Under the pieces are notes generated by a model that saw only the letters and a list, made by a program, of their open reading frames with translations, was not told the origin of the DNA and did no database searches. From positions 6,696,001 through 6,760,000 of the forward strand of contig NZ_CP030055.1 in NCBI RefSeq assembly GCF_015291645.1: a DNA stretch of 64,000 nucleotides, given 5' to 3'. This stretch comes from Bradyrhizobium sp. CCBAU 53340 (lineage in GTDB: Bacteria; Pseudomonadota; Alphaproteobacteria; Rhizobiales; Xanthobacteraceae). Shown here piece after piece: positions 60,802 to 64,000 of this stretch. The position numbers and the translations under genes are program-made. The first letter of the stretch is position 1. Every line of letters begins with the position of its first letter.

Positions 60802-62817
60802 TCACACGCTCTTCTGGAACCGGCCGGACAGCTCGCCAAAACCCTCGATCAGGGCCTCGGTGCCGTCGACTTCGCCTATCCGAGCCTTGACGTCACGCAG
60901 CCACGCCAAATTCGCCTCGCTGGAGTCCTCCCCCAAGGCCAGCTCGGCGTCTTTCAGCTCTCTAAGTAGTGAATGCCACTGCCGATGCAAGGCAACGAGC
61001 TGGTGCCAGGTGGCAAGAACGTCGTCCCGCGCCGCGCCCTCGCGGGCGCCCCACACCGCCGCGGTGGTGATTCCGCCCTCAACCCGTTGAAGGACTTGAG
61101 AAAATCCGCCCCTTTCGAGATCGCTGCGCATCTTCTCGGCCTGCTCCTCCGGGTCCGGGGAGTGGTGATGGTCGTTGGCGAAGGCGGCGATGATGGCGGC
61201 CCGGAGCTTGTGGGCCTCGGGATGGGCGAGCTCGAGGGCCGCCACCTCCTCGAGGTGATCATGCAGCAGCCAGGGGTGGTTGATCAGGCATTGCAGGATC
61301 AGGGCCTCCCGGCGGGAGATGGCGCTGCGCTGTCCGCGCATGATCGGGCTCGCCGCAAGTTGCGGGCTCGCCGCCTGGTAGGGGCCTGATGGCAGCAGGG
61401 TGGGACCGGGCGGACCGCCGCGGCGATTCTGGCCACCGAATCGATTCGCCTGTCCCCCGCCGCGGGGCTGAAACGAGCGGCCGCCGGCCCCTTGCCGGAA
61501 ATTGCCCCTGCCCGCAAAGCCGCCGCGCCCGCCGTCGGGCGAGAAGGTGCGCTGCAGCCGCTCGACGAAATCGTCGCGGTAGTAGCGTCGTACCACCTCG
61601 TCGCGGATGCCGTTGGACAATTCCTTGATGCGCGCCTCCAGCGCGGCGCGGCGTTCGGGCGTGGCGAAGTTGCCGCCTTCGAGCTCACGCGACCAGAGCA
61701 TGTCGGCGAGCGGCCGGGCCGCCGCGATCACCTCCTCGATCGCGCCGCGGCCACTGGTGCGCACGAGATCGTCGGGGTCCTGCCCCTCCGGCAGCAGCGC
61801 GAAGCGAAGACTCTTGCCGGGCGCGAGGAATGGCAAGGCAAGGTCGGCAGCACGATAAGCCGCCTTCTGTCCGGCCCTGTCGCCGTCGAAGCAGAGGATC
61901 GGCTCGTCCGCCATCTTCCAGAGCAGCGCGAGCTGGTTTTCGGTCAGCGCTGTGCCGAGCGGCGCGACAGCACCGGGAAAACCCGCGGTGACCATGGCGA
62001 TGACGTCGACATAGCCTTCGACCACGATCAGCGATGCGCCGTCATGCGTGGCTTTGCGCGCGGTCTGGTGATTGTAGAGATTGTCGCCCTTGTGGAAGAG
62101 CGGCGTCTCCGGCGAGTTCAGGTACTTTGCCGGAACGTCCTTCTCCAACGCGCGCCCGCCGAAGGCGATGACGCGGCCGCGCAGATCCGTGATCGGAAAC
62201 ATCACGCGATCGCGGAAGCGATCGTAAGGAACGGGGATGTCGTTGCCGGCAACCAGAAGTCCGGTCTCGATCATGTCCTCGACGGAGACACCGAGCTTGC
62301 CGAGATGCTCCTTCAGCGCAAAGCGCTCGGGCGGCGGCGGCGCATAGCCGAGGCGGAACTGCACTTGCGTCGCCGGCGAGATGGCGCGGTCAGCAAGATA
62401 GCCGCGCGCTTTCGCACCGACACGCGAGGCCAGCGTCTCCGCAAAGAACTTTGCCGCGAGCTCCATGACGTCATGCAGCGTGCGGCGGCGCTGCTCGTGC
62501 CGGGCCGCATCCGGTGTCACCGCCGGCAGCGGCAGCCCGGCCATGCCGGCGAGCCGCTCGACGGCTTCCGCGAACGGCACGCCGTCGGTCTCCATCACGA
62601 AGCTGATGATGTCGCCGTGCTTGCCGGAGGAGAAGTCGTGGTAAAAGCCCTTCTGGTCGTTGACGTAGAAGGACGGCGTCTTCTCCTGCTGGAACGGCGA
62701 CAGCCCCTTCCACTCCCGCCCGGCCTTCTTCAGCTTGACGCGCTTGCCCACGACTTCGGAGACCGAAAGCCGGGCACGCAGCTCGTCAAGGAATTGGGGC
62801 GTTAAGCGCATAGCCAT
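60802..62817 (-). CDS. dnaG: DNA primase DnaG
   Basis: Predicted 671-residue primase. A CHC2-like N-terminal domain is followed by a core with Toprim motif (Val-Glu-Gly-Tyr-Val-Asp) and a DnaB-binding C-terminal part separated by an Arg/Gly-rich stretch. The usual Zn ligands (Cys-x-x-His ... Cys-x-x-Cys) are replaced: Leu-Ser-Pro-Phe-Gln-Gln-Glu-Lys and Tyr-His-Asp-Phe-Ser-Ser-Gly-Lys. Makes RNA primers at the fork. Upstream of rpoD on the same strand. Confidence 0.95.
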   Translation of the reverse strand: MAMRLTPQFLDELRARLSVSEVVGKRVKLKKAGREWKGLSPFQQEKTPSFYVNDQKGFYHDFSSGKHGDIISFVMETDGVPFAEAVERLAGMAGLPLPAVTPDAARHEQRRRTLHDVMELAAKFFAETLASRVGAKARGYLADRAISPATQVQFRLGYAPPPPERFALKEHLGKLGVSVEDMIETGLLVAGNDIPVPYDRFRDRVMFPITDLRGRVIAFGGRALEKDVPAKYLNSPETPLFHKGDNLYNHQTARKATHDGASLIVVEGYVDVIAMVTAGFPGAVAPLGTALTENQLALLWKMADEPILCFDGDRAGQKAAYRAADLALPFLAPGKSLRFALLPEGQDPDDLVRTSGRGAIEEVIAAARPLADMLWSRELEGGNFATPERRAALEARIKELSNGIRDEVVRRYYRDDFVERLQRTFSPDGGRGGFAGRGNFRQGAGGRSFQPRGGGQANRFGGQNRRGGPPGPTLLPSGPYQAASPQLAASPIMRGQRSAISRREALILQCLINHPWLLHDHLEEVAALELAHPEAHKLRAAIIAAFANDHHHSPDPEEQAEKMRSDLERGGFSQVLQRVEGGITTAAVWGAREGAARDDVLATWHQLVALHRQWHSLLRELKDAELALGEDSSEANLAWLRDVKARIGEVDGTEALIEGFGELSGRFQKSV

Positions 62818-63045
62818 TGTGTAGCGCGAACCGGGGTGAGTCGGGCGGAAGATCAGGGATATAGGTGCGGGGTCGCCAAAAGTCAGGTTTAGGCGGGTTA
62901 TCCTGACTATTCGACCTATGCACAGGGCTTGGTCCCGTCACCCCCGCGCGATAGCGAAGCCATTGTCGCTGTGGCGGCCGCTCCTTCAGCGGCCCTCGAA
63001 GGGCGACGGCCCGCCTCTTTCTGCGAGGCTGCATCCGGGCCGATT

Positions 63046-63094
63046 CATCCTTCGAGGCTCACCGCGCTTTGCGCGGCGAGCGCCTCAGGATGAC
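63046..63094. repeat. Rhizobial palindromic repeat
   Basis: CATCCTTCGAGGCTCACCGC paired with GCGGCGAGCGCCTCAGGATG around a TTTG loop. Common intergenic element in Bradyrhizobium. It occupies much of the 330-base gap between dnaG and the next gene. Confidence 0.7.
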
Positions 63095-63149
63095 GGGATG
63101 GGCAGGCGAGCCCCCTTGAACCCCGCCCGGTTCCACGCTTCCATGGGCC

Positions 63150-63713
63150 ATGTTCAGGACCTTTCGGGGTGGCCAGAGCGGGGGCTGGCGCGTGACCTCG
63201 ATGTCGCCTGTGACGGGCGAGCCCCTGCCCTTCATGCCGGCGCTGTCGGTCAACGACAGCGATGCCGTTGCGCTGCCGCTGGTGCCCTCGCGCAATGCCT
63301 GGCGGCTGGTCGGCGTGCCGAGCAGCTTGCGCTACACGGAACGGGCCGAGAAGCAGCAGCTCGAGAGCGTGCAGGCCGGCCTCGGCCGGCTGGAGGCAAC
63401 CAGCGCGGCGCTGATCCCGATCCGCAAATCGCAGGCCTGGTGGGATCTGACGCAGGAAGAGCGGCGCAAGATCTTTGAAGACAAATCGCACCACATCGCC
63501 AGCAGTCTTCGCTTCCTGCCCGCGATCGCCCGCCAGCTCTATCACAGCCGCGACCTCGGCGAGCCGTTCGATTTCCTGACCTGGTTCGAGTTCGCGCCGG
63601 CCCACGCCTCGCTGTTCGAGGAGCTGGTCGGCATGCTCAGGCAGACCGAGGAGTGGAGCTATGTCGAGCGCGAGGTCGACGTGCGCGTGGTGAAGGAAGT
63701 GCTGTCGGCTTAG
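63150..63713 (+). CDS. Chlorite-dismutase-like heme protein
   Basis: Predicted 187-residue protein (the true start may be ATG 63201). Leu-Thr-Trp-Phe-Glu-Phe-Ala-Pro and the His in Asp-Lys-Ser-His-His-Ile match chlorite-dismutase-fold proteins, many of which are not chlorite dismutases. The role here is unclear; heme binding is likely. Its stop overlaps the end of the convergent next gene. Confidence 0.75.
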   Translation: MFRTFRGGQSGGWRVTSMSPVTGEPLPFMPALSVNDSDAVALPLVPSRNAWRLVGVPSSLRYTERAEKQQLESVQAGLGRLEATSAALIPIRKSQAWWDLTQEERRKIFEDKSHHIASSLRFLPAIARQLYHSRDLGEPFDFLTWFEFAPAHASLFEELVGMLRQTEEWSYVEREVDVRVVKEVLSA

Positions 63714-64000
63714 TGGTCGAGAAAGCGGCCGGACTCGATATGAGGCAGGCCCGTCACCGGCCAGTTGTAGATATAAGTCCATGCCGGTGCCGTCGTGCCA
63801 TCCGCCCCGGTCACCTCGACCAGTTGCCGCAGATATTCGGTCGGCTCCGGAAAGCCCTCGCCGCAGGCTTCGTACATGTCGAGCTCGCGCAACAGCTCGT
63901 CGCCGGCGCGCAAGGCGAAGAGCTCGCCATGCACGACGTCCGATGATGCGTCGGACAGCAGCAATCCCGGATAATGCTTCACCAGCACGAGCCGGCCGCG
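63710..64000 (-). CDS. Gamma-glutamylcyclotransferase-like protein, partial
   Basis: The C-terminal 97 codons, continuing past the window end. Asp-Met-Tyr-Glu-Ala-Cys-Gly-Glu-Gly and Pro-Ala-Trp-Thr-Tyr-Ile-Tyr-Asn-Trp fit the GGCT-like fold. The N-terminal Tyr-Gly-Thr-Leu motif would lie outside. Confidence 0.7.
   Translation of the reverse strand, partial: RGRLVLVKHYPGLLLSDASSDVVHGELFALRAGDELLRELDMYEACGEGFPEPTEYLRQLVEVTGADGTTAPAWTYIYNWPVTGLPHIESGRFLDH

Noticed and set aside
1..64000. CRISPR array or rRNA operon
   Set aside because: No regularly spaced repeats and no rRNA-like sequence were seen.

Overview
The window looks like chromosome of a Bradyrhizobium-type alphaproteobacterium (order Hyphomicrobiales). 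Evidence: high G+C coding sequence, RpoH, RluD, DnaG and RpoD of alphaproteobacterial type, several DUF6894 stress-type small proteins, and rhizobial mosaic intergenic repeats. This assignment rests on protein recognition by eye; no search was run.

Layout. (1) 1-10.5 kb, left flank: a PcfJ-like protein, a short peptide with a bacteriocin-like leader, a 2H phosphoesterase, and a minus-strand catabolic group (sigma-54 activator of AcoR type, serine esterase, Baeyer-Villiger-type monooxygenase with a -24/-12 promoter), then a molybdopterin oxidoreductase. (2) 10.58-43.82 kb: a 33-kb composite island bounded by an exact 18-bp direct repeat. The right copy is the 3' end of tRNA-Glu(CTC). (3) 43.8-64 kb, right flank: ordinary housekeeping chromosome (rluD, rpoH, amidase, GGDEF protein, LysE exporter, receiver, SDR, MltB, DUF817, rpoD, dnaG, chlorite-dismutase-like protein) with one AT-richer insert carrying a DUF5131 gene and a cut-off TcmP gene.

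The island has two parts. The left third (about 10.6-20.9 kb, possibly to about 21.7 kb) is a compact phage-satellite-like element. It has a P4-like primase/helicase next to a large CCTAGG-rich inverted repeat (possible origin), a tape-measure-like protein, a small membrane protein, a MerR-like regulator, a prohead protease fused to a major capsid protein, an AlpA-type regulator and a tyrosine integrase. I see no portal, terminase, tail tube or lysis gene. It also carries three RNA-like structures: two tandem units of about 106 nt each ending in an intrinsic terminator, and a two-stem pseudoknot candidate after the capsid gene.

The remainder of the island (about 21-43.8 kb) is a mosaic of small stress- and envelope-type genes (four DUF6894 paralogs, S21, a frameshifted cspA, Crp/Fnr, histidine kinase and receiver, metallopeptidase, transglutaminase), a damaged IS5-type element, a VirD2-like relaxase without transfer genes, and a large serine recombinase. 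The last codons of the recombinase ORF lie in the tRNA gene.

Most unexpected signals: (a) the capsid-bearing minimal satellite; (b) a 5'-leader element repeated at five loci (24.4, 30.9, 31.3, 33.2, 37.2 kb), in which a conserved GCTCCCGCC block can pair with the ribosome binding site and the paired bases change together between copies; (c) two 32-33-residue single-span membrane proteins governed by that leader.
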